The notes: generated by a model not told the origin, from the sequence alone. A DNA stretch of 64,000 nucleotides from Pelomonas sp. BJYL3 (GCF_027257975.1 NZ_JANZKX010000002.1:744001-808000); one strand, 5' to 3'; counted from the stretch's first letter, positions 47,543 to 57,234 are shown. Made by a program: numbers and translations.

Positions 47543-48694
47543 TCACGGGCCTGTCGCCATCTCGCTCTCCACCCGCCGGCACAGCTCATGCACGCTGCCC
47601 ACGCCCAGTGCGCGATAGATCTTGCGGATGTGATCCACCACCGTGCTGTGGGCCACGCCCTGGAGCTGGGCGATGTCCGCGGCGCCATGCCCCTGGCACA
47701 GCGCCGCGCAGACCTGCAGCTGCCCAGCGGTGAGGGGAAGCTGGCGCAGGGTGCGGTGCAGGGCCACGGCATGGGGCTCCAGGCGCCGCAGGGTGACGAG
47801 GGTGGCGGGGCTGCCCGGCCCGTCCAGATGACCGAGCAGGGCGCGGGCCTCGGCGGTGAAGCGGCCATGGGCATTGATCAGGGTCAGCGAGCGGGCGCGG
47901 CCGAGGGCTGCGGGGCCGGAGTCGAAGACACGTCGCAGCGCAGCCTCCATGCCGGCACGGCCTTCGGCCAGGGCGTCCATGGTCAGGCCGCCGGTCGCCA
48001 GCAGCAGCAGGCGCGCCGCACCGGCCGTGGCATCGAGCAGATGCCCTTCGGCATCCAGCAGCAGGGTCTCGGCCAGCTCTGGGGCAGGGAGGTAGCGCGG
48101 CGCAGCCTCCTCGCTCGCCGGACCGCTGCGCGTTCCCTGAAGGCGGGCGGCCTGGCCCGCCTGCAGGCCTCGCGCCACCCAGGGCAACACGGCGGCCAGG
48201 GCCTGCTCTTCATCGCTGCTGAAGGGGGCGTCGTCCGGCCCCCGGTACAGCACCAGGCTGCCCAGCAGTCGCCCCCCGGCATCGCGCACCACGCCCTCCA
48301 GCCGGCTGTGCAGGCCCTGGGGCTTCCAGATCTCGTGGTACAGGGCCGAGTTGTAGAACTGCGGCGTCATCAGGGGGCGGGCGCTGCGCACGCCGCCCGG
48401 TGCCAGGGCCAGTGACTGGAAGGCCGGCATGCAGTCCGCCTCGCGGCGGTTGTGGAAGTGCTCGAAGTAGTGCTGCGCAATGTCCTCGTCCACCGGGCCT
48501 TCGACGTAGTAGTGAAGCAGGCTGCCCTGGGCGTCCGTGTGATCGAAGAGGTTGCGGGCGCTGGGGATGACCTCGTGCAAGGCCTCCAGCAGGGCAGGAA
48601 TGAAGTCCCCCGGTGCCAGGCCTGCGCCCAGCAGGGCGGGAAGCTGGGCCAGGCGGCGTTTGGAGACGGTGGGGCTGCGCAGCATGGGCGTCAT
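47543..48694 (-). CDS. LuxR-family helix-turn-helix regulator
   Basis: About 383 residues. The C-terminal LuxR-type HTH is clear: LTAGQLQVCAALCQGHGAAD, then IAQLQGVAHSTVVDHIRKIY. The N-terminal half is a PAS/GAF-like sensor (LGSLVLYRGPDDAPFSSDEEQ). No TTG/GTG/ATG has a strong ribosome site; ATG 48694 is chosen, ATG 48721 is possible. No autoinducer-binding domain is recognisable. Divergent from the envelope cluster starting at 48847. Confidence 0.85.
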   Translation of the reverse strand: MTPMLRSPTVSKRRLAQLPALLGAGLAPGDFIPALLEALHEVIPSARNLFDHTDAQGSLLHYYVEGPVDEDIAQHYFEHFHNRREADCMPAFQSLALAPGGVRSARPLMTPQFYNSALYHEIWKPQGLHSRLEGVVRDAGGRLLGSLVLYRGPDDAPFSSDEEQALAAVLPWVARGLQAGQAARLQGTRSGPASEEAAPRYLPAPELAETLLLDAEGHLLDATAGAARLLLLATGGLTMDALAEGRAGMEAALRRVFDSGPAALGRARSLTLINAHGRFTAEARALLGHLDGPGSPATLVTLRRLEPHAVALHRTLRQLPLTAGQLQVCAALCQGHGAADIAQLQGVAHSTVVDHIRKIYRALGVGSVHELCRRVESEMATGP

Positions 48695-48846
48695 GGTGAA
48701 ACCACTGTCAATCACCAGCATCAATCAAACTGATGACGTCAGCGCGACAACTTTGTGCTTCTTGCCGGCGTTTGCCCTCATCCCATGGGGCGCAAGGTGG
48801 ACGCTGACTTTGCATATTGGAGGCATCACCACACGGGGAGCGAGCG

Positions 48847-49320
48847 ATGTCTCTGAATCTTGAATCCGCCAGCTTTGACAAGGTCGAACTGGGTGTCAGC
48901 GGCGCCCGCACCGAGGATGGGCAGGTGCTGTCCATCCTGTTCACCGGCCTGGAGGTGGCCAGCCACCCGGACGACCAGGACGCCGCGCCTCAGGCCGTGC
49001 GTGCCGATGGCCTGGTGCGCTGCCGCGGAACGGGCTGGGTCAGCGTGCAGGTGCGCGGCGGCAGCCAGCTCAGCGGCCCGCGCGGCCTGGCCCACGTGAT
49101 GGTCTGGGCCAATGGCCGTCGCATTGCCTTGATGCCGGACTCGCCCGAGGAGCCGCTGGCCGGCGCCACTACGGCGCGCGTCGGCGTGGACGGCGAGCTG
49201 CGCCTGTCCCTGACCCTGCTGGCCCAGCGTGACCTGGCCGAGCCGGGGTCCGGCGCCCTGTGCTGGGTGGATTCCATCGATCTCCGGGTCCTCGACCCCG
49301 TCGAGCGCCGCCGGGGCTGA
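48847..49320 (+). CDS. Unknown beta-rich protein, first gene of the envelope cluster
   Basis: 157 residues, no signal peptide, alternating hydrophobic/polar pattern (LVRCRGTGWVSVQVRGGSQL, AHVMVWANGRRIALM) suggesting a beta-sandwich. I recognise no family. GGGGAG precedes ATG 48847. It is followed by three envelope-associated genes in the same direction. Confidence 0.7.
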   Translation: MSLNLESASFDKVELGVSGARTEDGQVLSILFTGLEVASHPDDQDAAPQAVRADGLVRCRGTGWVSVQVRGGSQLSGPRGLAHVMVWANGRRIALMPDSPEEPLAGATTARVGVDGELRLSLTLLAQRDLAEPGSGALCWVDSIDLRVLDPVERRRG

Positions 49321-49531
49321 CGGCCGCGGCCTGGCGCCGCTGCCGCTGCATCGGCGCGAGACCGAGGGGCGTGCGAGAAAGGCGTTGCACGCCCCTGCGC
49401 AAGAGGGCGTCGATTGCAACCCGGCCTTGCCAGACATCGTGCGCCGCGCCCTGTTGCGGTCGGGCTGCAGGCGTGCGTGGCTGGACGCCGGTGGCGACAG
49501 CCGACATCGAAGAAGAAATGAAGGGGACCCT
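49321..49531 (+). other. Spacer with hairpin 49365-49396
   Basis: No gene. AGGGGCGTGC (49365-49374) pairs perfectly with GCACGCCCCT (49387-49396) around a 12-base loop; no T-run follows. It may be a processing or attenuation stem inside the cluster transcript. Confidence 0.4.
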
Positions 49532-51307
49532 ATGCCTCGACTGGAACAGATGGCGACATCGCCAGCGCCGCTCCGGCGCGTGGGTGGACAGCGCTGGGGG
49601 CTGCTGGCGCTGCCTGCTTCGGCCCTGCTGGCGGCGGCCTGCGCGCCCCTCAGCCCGCAGACCAGCGACCTGCGCCCGCAGTACGGCTTCACGTCACGTG
49701 CCGCCAGTGCACCACAGGGACTGTACGGGCAGTTGTGCGGTCCGTCGCTCACCGACGCGCAGCTGGAAGCCGCCGGTTGTCCCCGCTTCTACGGCCTGCT
49801 GCCCGCCGCCGTCGACGATGCCGACGCCGCCCGGCTGCGCATCCTGCGCGCCGAGATCGATGATTCCGGCGCCCCCTGGCTGGTCTCCGCGGCGGCCTAC
49901 CCCGTGGGGGCCTATGCCTTGTATCGCAGTCTGTTCGGCCATGGCGACGAGGTGCGCCGCGAGGTGACGCGCCTGGGGCTGGCGGGCAGCGCCGCCTTTG
50001 GCTGGGTCAAGAGTCGGGAATCGCCGCAACGCCAACAGATCCGCCTGGCCGCGGTGGATGCGCTGAGTTGCGCCATGTACGGCTCGGTGGCGCGCTACCT
50101 GTACGAGCGCAAGTACATCCAGGGCGACACGGCACGAAGCGCCGGCGAGGCAGCGTCCGGGCCCGGCGAGGGCCAGGGAGCATCAGCGGCCGTCGCCACC
50201 CGGGCAGGGGCCGGAAGCGCATCCCTGGACAATGAGGCCAGCCTGATCCAGAGCCGCAGCGCCCTGCGCAGGGCGATCCGGACGCTGAATGACGCGTTGA
50301 TCAGCCTGCGTGCGGCCTTGGCGGTCACCCCGGAGGCCTTCCAGCGTGTCGGGGCCTACCGCAATGGCTGCGACAGCCGCGGCGCCACGAGCACCACCTG
50401 TCAGTCGCGGGGGCAGGGTGAAGCGCCGGTCGTGTCGGACGCCAACACTGAGCATGGGCTGGCGCGGCAGACGCTCGAAGAGGCCGAACAGCGGCTGCTG
50501 ACGGCGGGTCGCTCGCTCAGGGCGGCCCAGGGCCTGCAGGACCGCATCGACAACGCACCGCACGCCTTGCTGCACACCGTGCGCACCATCGAGGCCGCCG
50601 CCAACAAGGCGGTGCAGGCCACGGAGGCCGATGTCGATTCGCTGCGTCGCGCCGTGGGCGGCATGAAGCTGGGGAGCCAGGATCTCTCCAGTGTGCTGTC
50701 GCAGGCCGCGACCCCGCCGTCGACGTCGCCCACTGCGCCAGGTGGCGGCACTGCGGAAGGCCAGAGCGGTACGAGCAAGGCGCGCAAGGCCGGTCCGGCC
50801 AAGGCCGCATTGAAGCTCAGCGCTGATGAGCTCAGTGCACGTGTCGACGTCAATCGAGCTCTGGTGAAGTCCCATGCCGAGGTCCGCACTGCGCTGTTCA
50901 AGTTGATCGCCGCGGAGGAGCAGATCCAGGCCTATCTGGAGGTGGACCGCGAGCGTGCCGCCGCCCTGCAGGGCCGGGACGAATGCCAGTTCCTGCCGCC
51001 CGGGCTCAAGCTGGTGGTCGACCCGCAGGAGGCCGTCATCACGGTCGCGCCCGGCGGGACGCAGCGCTTTGTCGCTCAGGGGGGCATCCAGATGCCCACG
51101 ATTTCCCTGGCCGGCACCTCCAGCCTGCGGACCTCGGACCTGCTGCGCACGGAGCCGGATGCCACGGCTGGACGCCAGTCGCTGACCGTGGTGATCAGCC
51201 CGGCGGCCAGTGCGCCGGAGCAGGACCTCCAGCTGGTGTTCCGCAACGGGGACCTCCTGCAGCAGCGCACGGTGGCCATCCGCAAGCCTGCCGGGGGCGG
51301 CAAGTGA
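49532..51307 (+). CDS. Large putative lipoprotein with coiled-coil regions
   Basis: 591 residues. A signal peptide with lipobox LLAAAC (Cys ~37) after an Arg-containing start suggests lipid anchoring. The middle is Ala/Gln/Glu-rich helical (AALRRAIRTLND-like stretches, LARQTLEEAEQRLLTAGRSL, residues ~240-500); the C-terminus is beta-rich (LKLVVDPQEAVITVAPGGTQ). GAAGGGGA precedes ATG 49532. No known family. The next gene starts GTGA within its stop codon. Confidence 0.75.
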   Translation: MPRLEQMATSPAPLRRVGGQRWGLLALPASALLAAACAPLSPQTSDLRPQYGFTSRAASAPQGLYGQLCGPSLTDAQLEAAGCPRFYGLLPAAVDDADAARLRILRAEIDDSGAPWLVSAAAYPVGAYALYRSLFGHGDEVRREVTRLGLAGSAAFGWVKSRESPQRQQIRLAAVDALSCAMYGSVARYLYERKYIQGDTARSAGEAASGPGEGQGASAAVATRAGAGSASLDNEASLIQSRSALRRAIRTLNDALISLRAALAVTPEAFQRVGAYRNGCDSRGATSTTCQSRGQGEAPVVSDANTEHGLARQTLEEAEQRLLTAGRSLRAAQGLQDRIDNAPHALLHTVRTIEAAANKAVQATEADVDSLRRAVGGMKLGSQDLSSVLSQAATPPSTSPTAPGGGTAEGQSGTSKARKAGPAKAALKLSADELSARVDVNRALVKSHAEVRTALFKLIAAEEQIQAYLEVDRERAAALQGRDECQFLPPGLKLVVDPQEAVITVAPGGTQRFVAQGGIQMPTISLAGTSSLRTSDLLRTEPDATAGRQSLTVVISPAASAPEQDLQLVFRNGDLLQQRTVAIRKPAGGGK

Positions 51308-52764
51308 GCGGGCGCGAGCTGCAGTGCCTCTGGCGCGCGATCCAGGCCTGGGCCGAAGCCCTGGGCCAGCAGCGCTGCGGCGTCGGGGCCCTGTCCTGGG
51401 TGCGGCCGGAGATCATCGAGGGCTTCAGCATCGGCGGACGGCCCGGGCACCTTCATGTCCGGGTGCATCTGGCGGAGGGCTGGCCGGCGTCGCTGCTGCC
51501 GCGCCGCGTGGAGACGACCCTGGGCGAGGTGCCCCTGCAGGCCTGGCGCAGTGCTCGGCCCACGGCCCAGTGCGCCACCCTGCAAGGCCTGCGTACCAGT
51601 CCCTCCGGCGAGGCAATCCTGGGGGCCTTGGGCTTTCTGGCAGCGGACCAGCATGCGGCGGACCACTACTACCTGGTGACCGCCGGCCATGTGCTGGCGG
51701 CTCGCAGCGGCGTGGGCTTTGATGAGCCCTTCGAGATCTTCACGACACCCGACGGCGTGCGAATCGGGCGGGCCTATCTGGCGCAGACCAGCATCACCGG
51801 CGGCGCGGAGGTGAGCGCCTACGAGCTGGACGCGGGCCTGCTGCGCGTGTCCGCCCAGGTCTGGCACTCGTTGATCCGCGAGGTGCCCGCGGCATTGCCG
51901 CAGCGCCTGGGCCAGACGCCCGTGCTGGGGGACCGCCTGCAGGTGTGCCTGCCCGGCGGCGATGTGGTGGCGGGGCGCTGCCAGGGCATGAGCGCGGCCA
52001 TGAACATCAATACCCACCGGGTGGCGCCGGACGGCAGCACCGAGGAGGTGACCCTGCGCGTGCAGTCCTTGGTGGCGGCACGGCTGGACCGTGCCACCCA
52101 GGCCGGTGACAGCGGTGCGTCCGTGCAGGACCCAGGCGGCGCGCTGCTGGGCCTGCACTGTGCAGGCCTGGACACCGATGGCGATGAGGCCAACGCCTGG
52201 TTCACGCCGGCGCAGGCGGCCATCAGCTACTTCGGCATTCTGCCCATCACCCGGGAGACCCTCGGTCGACCGCTGCCAGTAACGCCGCGGCCCTCCCTGC
52301 GCGCCGCCCTGCCGCGCTCGGTGCCAGGCACGGCCACAGGCGCCGCGGCCGGTGCCGCCCCTTCTCGTGAGGTGGCCGTGGACACCCTGGCGCGCACGCT
52401 GTGGGCGGAGGCCCGCGGCGAAGGGCGGCGCGGCATGGAGGCGGTGGCCTGCGTGGTCATGAACCGGGTCCACCGCCAGACCTGGTGGGGACGCAACGTC
52501 GTGGACGTCTGCCGCAAGCCCTGGCAGTTCAGCTGCTGGAACCCTGGTACGCCGTCACTGGAGCGCTTGCTGAAGGTCAGCCCGGCAGACGCCGCCTTCG
52601 CCCAGGCGCTCGACATCGCCGACCTGGCCGTCAAGGCGGACTGGAAGGACTTCACCGACGACGCCTGCCACTACCACACCGTCGACATCCTGCCCGACTG
52701 GGCGGCGGGCCAGACCCCCTGCTTCCGGCTCGGGCGGCATGTCTTCTACAACCGGATCCGCTGA
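51304..52764 (+). CDS. Trypsin-like serine protease fused to a SleB-type cell-wall hydrolase
   Basis: 486 residues from GTG 51304 (GTGA overlap). The N-terminal ~320 residues look like a chymotrypsin-fold peptidase: His in YYLVTAGHVLA, Asp in ELDAGLLRV, Ser in AGDSGASVQDPGG. The C-terminal ~140 residues are hydrolase_2/SleB-like: LARTLWAEARGEGRRGMEAV and ACVVMNRVHRQTWWG, CRKPWQFSCWNPGTPS. SleB-type enzymes cut peptidoglycan. No obvious signal peptide, so export is unclear. The fusion is unusual. Confidence 0.82.
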   Translation: MSGRELQCLWRAIQAWAEALGQQRCGVGALSWVRPEIIEGFSIGGRPGHLHVRVHLAEGWPASLLPRRVETTLGEVPLQAWRSARPTAQCATLQGLRTSPSGEAILGALGFLAADQHAADHYYLVTAGHVLAARSGVGFDEPFEIFTTPDGVRIGRAYLAQTSITGGAEVSAYELDAGLLRVSAQVWHSLIREVPAALPQRLGQTPVLGDRLQVCLPGGDVVAGRCQGMSAAMNINTHRVAPDGSTEEVTLRVQSLVAARLDRATQAGDSGASVQDPGGALLGLHCAGLDTDGDEANAWFTPAQAAISYFGILPITRETLGRPLPVTPRPSLRAALPRSVPGTATGAAAGAAPSREVAVDTLARTLWAEARGEGRRGMEAVACVVMNRVHRQTWWGRNVVDVCRKPWQFSCWNPGTPSLERLLKVSPADAAFAQALDIADLAVKADWKDFTDDACHYHTVDILPDWAAGQTPCFRLGRHVFYNRIR

Positions 52765-52776
52765 GCGAGGCCGCTG

Positions 52777-55353
52777 ATGAACAACGCCATGATCGATCTC
52801 GCCCTGGGCATGGTCCTGATGTACGCCGTGCTCAGCCTCTTCGTCACCACCCTCCAGGAGTTCGTGGTCAACGCCCTCCTGCGCTCGCGGGGGAGCACCC
52901 TGAAGAAGCTGGTGCGTTCCGCCTTCGGCGAGGACAAGGGGCTGACCGAGGCCTTCTTCCAGCAGCCCTTGATCGTGTCCCTGGCGGAGGGGACGGGGCG
53001 GCGCCGACCGTCCTACATCCCGCCGACGCTGATGGCCAAGGGCTTCCTGGCCGTGCTGGGGCATGGCGAGCACCCGGCTCGCAGCGGCATGTCGCCCAGG
53101 AGCTTCGTGGCGGCGTTGCGGGCGGGGGGGCAGGCTCCGGCGTCCGCCGGGCGGGTCGTGGGCAGCAGCGCCATCGGGAGCGCGCTGGCACTGGCCACCT
53201 CGGAGACGCAGGACTGGGAGGCATTCGAGAAGGAGGTGGCGGTGTGGATCGCCTCCATCGGCGACCGTTCCGAAGGCTGGTACAAGCGCACCGCCCAGGG
53301 CTGGACTTTTGGCATCGCCCTGGCGCTGGCGATGGGGCTGAACGTGGACTCGGTGAGCATCGCCCGCACGCTGTGGAGTGACGCCGAGCTGCGCACGCAG
53401 CTGGCGGAGGCCGCGGTAGCGGTGAATGCTGCACGGCAGTCCGGCGCCTCGGCGCCCGCGGCGGCCCAGACAGTGGCTTCGACGGCTGCCCCGCGCGACT
53501 TCGCCGGCCGCTACGAGCAGGTCGAGAAGTCGGTCGGCGCCCTGGAGACGGCCTTGCGCGACAAGAGCTTCCTGCAGGAAGACCAGCTCTTCACCTTCAA
53601 GTGCACGGTGCGCGAGAAGACCTGTGTCTTGGACCTGCGGCTGGGCCGGCGCTGCAAGCTGGATCGTCGCTTCACGCCCGAGGAGCTGGCGGCCTGCGTG
53701 CCGGCGGACCCGGGAGGGAAGCCGGCCCAGGAGACCACGCCTGCCACCGAATGGCTGGACGACCTGCACGCCCTGCGCGAGGAACTGCGCGAAGGGCGCG
53801 TCCAGGCCTCGAAGCAGGGCGCCAGGCTTGAGCGCACGCAGGAGCTGGAGAACCGCATCGACACCGTGGACCAGACCCTGGCCCACATCATCGGCGAGAT
53901 GCAGTGGCTGTCCTTCAAGCTGCCGGATCCCAATGGCAAGGCGGCACGCACCATGGCCGGCCTCACGCGCAGCGCGCTGGACCTGCAGCGCGAGATCGCC
54001 CAGCTGTACCGCACGCCGGGCACAGCGCTCGGCAGGGTGCGCGCCGAATGCGGCCTCTCCTTGGGAAAGGACACGGACGAGTTCCGGGCCTGCGTGCTGC
54101 GGCGGGACGGTGAGACCACCTTCCACCTGCCCATGGGCTTCGCACCGGAGGTGCTGGCGCGCCAGCTGTCGCTCGAGGATCTCAAGGCTTGCGAATCCGG
54201 GCAGTGCGGCACGCTGGGCCTGCTGTGCCGCGCCCTTCGCAACGGTGCGCTGTTGGGGTGGTTGCTCACGGCCACCGCCCTCAGCCTGGGGGCGCCTTTC
54301 TGGTTCGATACCCTGGGACGCCTGGTCAAGCTGCGGGCGGCCGGTGCGCCCACCAAGGAGACCGACGGCGGCGGGAAGGGCGGCGACGCCAAGACCAGCC
54401 CCCCCACGACCGCTCCGGCGCCTGGGCCGGGACCCACCCCCGGCCCTGCCGGGGGAGGACGCAGCGGCACCAGCGACCACACCACCTCGATCGAGGGCAC
54501 GCTCAGCGTCGACGAGATCAAGGAAGTGCAGCGGCGCCTCAGCGTGCCCGACACGGGCGTCTGGGACGAACGCACCCGCCTGGCCCTGGCCCAGCGGCGC
54601 GAGGCACTGCGCATGCCCCAGGGCGCCGAACTGGATGGCTCGCTGTACGAGGCCATCATGGAACGGCGCAGCCTGCTGGTCGAAGCCCGCCCCGTGCTGA
54701 AGCTTGGGTCCCAGAGCGATCAGGTCCCGGCCCTGCGGACGCGACTGAGCCAGGCCCTGGCCCTGCCTGAGCTGGCTAGAGGCCAGGGCGAGGGCTTTGA
54801 CAGCCTGCTCCGCGACGCGGTGCGCCTGTACCAGGGGCGCAGCGGCCTCGTACCGGACGGTGTCGTGGGCGAGCAGACGTGGCGCGCGCTGGACAGCGGC
54901 GGCGGCGACGGCGCTGCGGACGTCTGGATGAAGCGTGCCATCTCGGCCCTGGGTCTGAACGAGGTGCAGCACAAGGCCGAGATCAGGGCCATGCTGGGCA
55001 TCGTCCACGAGGAAGCGCAGGATCCAGCGACCTACGCCTGGTGCGCCTGCTTCGTGTCCTGGGTCCTGTCCCCCAGGGATGCCACCGGACTGCCCGCCGC
55101 ACCCATGCGGGCCGCGAACTGGTCGGGTTGGGGCACGGCGATCGATGAGCCCTGCTACGGCGCTGTGCTGCTGCTGCGCAACCGGGCAGAGCCCAGCCAG
55201 CACCACCTGGCCTTCCTGGTGGGCGAGGTCGCGGATGGTTGGGTAGTCCTGGGCGGCAACCAGGGCACGCCGGGGAAGGTGTCGGTGACCCTGTTCTCCG
55301 GCGATCACTGGGAGCGCGCCCACATGGCCCTGCCGCCCGCCGGGCAGACTTGA
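52777..55353 (+). CDS. Membrane protein with peptidoglycan-binding and NlpC/P60-like domains
   Basis: 858 residues. N-terminal helix (~5-30: DLALGMVLMYAVLSLFVTTL), a second near residues 490-510, a coiled region (~245-400), and a Pro/Gly linker (~540-570). Then two peptidoglycan-binding-like units (LSVDEIKEVQRRLSVPDTG; LRDAVRLYQGRSGLVPDGVV) and a C-terminal WCACFVSWVL ... HHLAFLVGEV ... VVLGGNQG segment, matching TIGR02594-type NlpC/P60 with Cys and His. Starts 12 bases past the protease gene. Confidence 0.78.
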   Translation: MNNAMIDLALGMVLMYAVLSLFVTTLQEFVVNALLRSRGSTLKKLVRSAFGEDKGLTEAFFQQPLIVSLAEGTGRRRPSYIPPTLMAKGFLAVLGHGEHPARSGMSPRSFVAALRAGGQAPASAGRVVGSSAIGSALALATSETQDWEAFEKEVAVWIASIGDRSEGWYKRTAQGWTFGIALALAMGLNVDSVSIARTLWSDAELRTQLAEAAVAVNAARQSGASAPAAAQTVASTAAPRDFAGRYEQVEKSVGALETALRDKSFLQEDQLFTFKCTVREKTCVLDLRLGRRCKLDRRFTPEELAACVPADPGGKPAQETTPATEWLDDLHALREELREGRVQASKQGARLERTQELENRIDTVDQTLAHIIGEMQWLSFKLPDPNGKAARTMAGLTRSALDLQREIAQLYRTPGTALGRVRAECGLSLGKDTDEFRACVLRRDGETTFHLPMGFAPEVLARQLSLEDLKACESGQCGTLGLLCRALRNGALLGWLLTATALSLGAPFWFDTLGRLVKLRAAGAPTKETDGGGKGGDAKTSPPTTAPAPGPGPTPGPAGGGRSGTSDHTTSIEGTLSVDEIKEVQRRLSVPDTGVWDERTRLALAQRREALRMPQGAELDGSLYEAIMERRSLLVEARPVLKLGSQSDQVPALRTRLSQALALPELARGQGEGFDSLLRDAVRLYQGRSGLVPDGVVGEQTWRALDSGGGDGAADVWMKRAISALGLNEVQHKAEIRAMLGIVHEEAQDPATYAWCACFVSWVLSPRDATGLPAAPMRAANWSGWGTAIDEPCYGAVLLLRNRAEPSQHHLAFLVGEVADGWVVLGGNQGTPGKVSVTLFSGDHWERAHMALPPAGQT

Positions 55354-55355
55354 GC

Positions 55356-55387
55356 CACTGCCGGCGTGCCTGGGCGCGCCGGCAGTG
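55356..55387. terminator. Bidirectional hairpin between convergent genes
   Basis: CACTGCCGGCG (55356-55366) and CGCCGGCAGTG (55377-55387) pair perfectly over 11 bp. No T-run on either side, but the position immediately after a stop and before a convergent gene suggests transcript end formation. Confidence 0.6.
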
Positions 55388-55395
55388 AGCCTGGC

Positions 55396-55806
55396 TCAAT
55401 CCAGCGGCACCTGCGCATCCTCCCGCGTGTTCACCTCGATCACCAACCCGCCCGGGGCCTCGCAGAAGAAGCGCGTGCCGCGCATGGCGTGGTGCAGGGT
55501 CTGCGTGAAGCGAACGCCCTGGGCGGTGAAGCGCTCGAAGAGGTCGACCACGGCCTGGCGGGTCGGCAGCTCGAAGCCGATGTGGAAGTTGTGCGGCCAG
55601 TCGACGGCGCTGAGGCCGTGCAGGCGGCCGTCCTCGATGACGATGTCGAAGCCCTGGTGCTTGAGGAAGTTGAAGGCGCCCATGCGGCGCACGGTGCAGC
55701 CCAGCTGCTGCTCGAAGAAGGCGGTGGTGGCCTCCAGGTCGGGCGCAGGGAAGCTGAGGTGGTTGAGGGTCTGGGTGGCGGGGGCCTGGTGGCGGGACTG
55801 GGGCAT
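55396..55806 (-). CDS. VOC-superfamily (glyoxalase-like) protein
   Basis: 136 residues. LNHLSFPAPDLEATTAFFEQ at the start, then GAFNFLKHQGFDIVIED, FHIGFELP and FCEAPGGLVIEVN follow the beta-alpha-beta-beta-beta VOC pattern with candidate metal ligands His and Glu. Substrate unknown. GGAG before ATG 55806. Confidence 0.88.
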   Translation of the reverse strand: MPQSRHQAPATQTLNHLSFPAPDLEATTAFFEQQLGCTVRRMGAFNFLKHQGFDIVIEDGRLHGLSAVDWPHNFHIGFELPTRQAVVDLFERFTAQGVRFTQTLHHAMRGTRFFCEAPGGLVIEVNTREDAQVPLD

Positions 55807-55933
55807 GGAATCTCCGTGCGTTGAAAAGTCCGCCCATGCTAGGGAGCGGGCCTGCGTCCCGGTACTCGCATCCCGGCCGTGTGTGGCCTGCCGGCGGGAT
55901 CGGGCCGGATCGGCACCCGCCTGCATGTCCGAC

Positions 55934-56578
55934 TCACATGCCCGACTCGCATTCACGGCCTTGCCCGCCCGGTGCAGCGGCCGCGGCCCGTTCAAGGTAG
56001 CCGAAGACGGCCGCCTCCACGCGGCGCTGCAGATGCGCCAGATCGGTCTCCCGCCGCTCGCCCGCGCCATCCACCAGGCCGCGGATCAGGGCGGCGACAT
56101 CGGCCGCGGCGAGCGCGGCGTCCCCCTGCCGGGGCAGGCCCGGGCGCTGCAGCAGCGTGCCGATCAGCTGGCCGAACCGGCCCTTGTCCAGATGGGCACG
56201 CAGCTCGGGCCGGCCCTCCTGCTCGTCCAGCAGCCGGGCCAGCTCGGCACGCTCCAGCTGCTGGCGCACGGAGGCCCGGATCAGGTGACGCAGGGCGGCG
56301 GGCCCGTCGGGCACCTCCAGCGCGGCCAGGGCATCGGCCTCGAAGCGGGCCGCCTCGCGTTCCAGCAGGGCCAGGGTCAGGGCGTCCTTGGACGGAAAGT
56401 ACTGGTACAGCGAGCCGATGCCCACGCCCGCGCGCTCGGCCACCGCATTGGTGTTGAAGCCCTCCAGGCCCTGCGTCTCCAGGAGCTGGGCCGCGGCCTC
56501 CAGGAGGCTGGCGACGGTCAGCTGCGAACGGCGCTGGCGCGGGGACTTGCGAGGCAGCAGGGGCGGCGTGGAGCGCAT
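55934..56578 (-). CDS. TetR-family transcriptional regulator
   Basis: 214 residues. The N-terminal HTH has LLEAAAQLLETQGLEGFNTN and AVAERAGVGIGSLYQYFPSK, the TetR signature. The C-terminal ligand domain is not recognisable. It lies upstream of the VOC gene in the same direction and may control it. Confidence 0.93.
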   Translation of the reverse strand: MRSTPPLLPRKSPRQRRSQLTVASLLEAAAQLLETQGLEGFNTNAVAERAGVGIGSLYQYFPSKDALTLALLEREAARFEADALAALEVPDGPAALRHLIRASVRQQLERAELARLLDEQEGRPELRAHLDKGRFGQLIGTLLQRPGLPRQGDAALAAADVAALIRGLVDGAGERRETDLAHLQRRVEAAVFGYLERAAAAAPGGQGRECESGM

Positions 56579-56832
56579 GGGGGGAGTCAGCGGAACAGGG
56601 GGCGGTCCTCAGTCTAGTGCGGGCCGGCGTCTGCCGGGCGTAGGCGCCACGCGGCCTGCTCAGGGGTTCGCTGTGGGAACCCCGCGGCCCGGCATCCCCC
56701 TAGGTTGGCGCGCGTTCGGGGCCGGGTCTCCCTAGGTCGTGGGCTGCTTCGGGGCGCGGGGCTCCTAGAGTCTGAAGGCCAAGCCGCGCGTCCTGCGTGG
56801 CCGCCTTTGCCCTCATCAAGGGAGTCCTCATC

Positions 56833-57234
56833 ATGAACATCGACAAGCAACGCGGTTCGGAGAAGCTGCTGGCCGCCTGGAAGGCTCGCCAGCTCACCGA
56901 GGAGTCCGTGCGGGAGATCGCACAGGCCATGGACAAGTCCCCCGCCCGCATCGAGGAGGCCACGGTCTACGGCGGCGCCAACGCCACGGGCATGCGGCTC
57001 TCGCTGAGCTATGCGGGCGATGACGTGCCCATGTGCGGCAACGATCTGCTCTTCTGGCTCAAGTGGCATCGCACGCATGGCGGCGAGGTCAAGCCGCCGC
57101 GCATCCTGATCGACGGCACGCCCTGGCCGGACCTGATCCGCATGCAGCTGGACTTCGGCCATGTGGTGCAGCCCGGCAATGTGCTGGAAGGCGGCATCAG
57201 CCAGCTCGGCGCGCGCGGGGCCTTGGGTGGCTGA
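56833..57234 (+). CDS. Small protein paired with a radical SAM enzyme
   Basis: 133 residues, no signal peptide: a helical N-terminus (RGSEKLLAAWKARQLTEESV), then GGANATGMRLSLSYAGDDVP and LIDGTPWPDLIRMQLDFGHV, ending in GG. I recognise no family. The radical SAM gene begins 8 bases before its stop, so they form a unit. It may be a peptide-modification substrate or a partner protein. Confidence 0.72.
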   Translation: MNIDKQRGSEKLLAAWKARQLTEESVREIAQAMDKSPARIEEATVYGGANATGMRLSLSYAGDDVPMCGNDLLFWLKWHRTHGGEVKPPRILIDGTPWPDLIRMQLDFGHVVQPGNVLEGGISQLGARGALGG

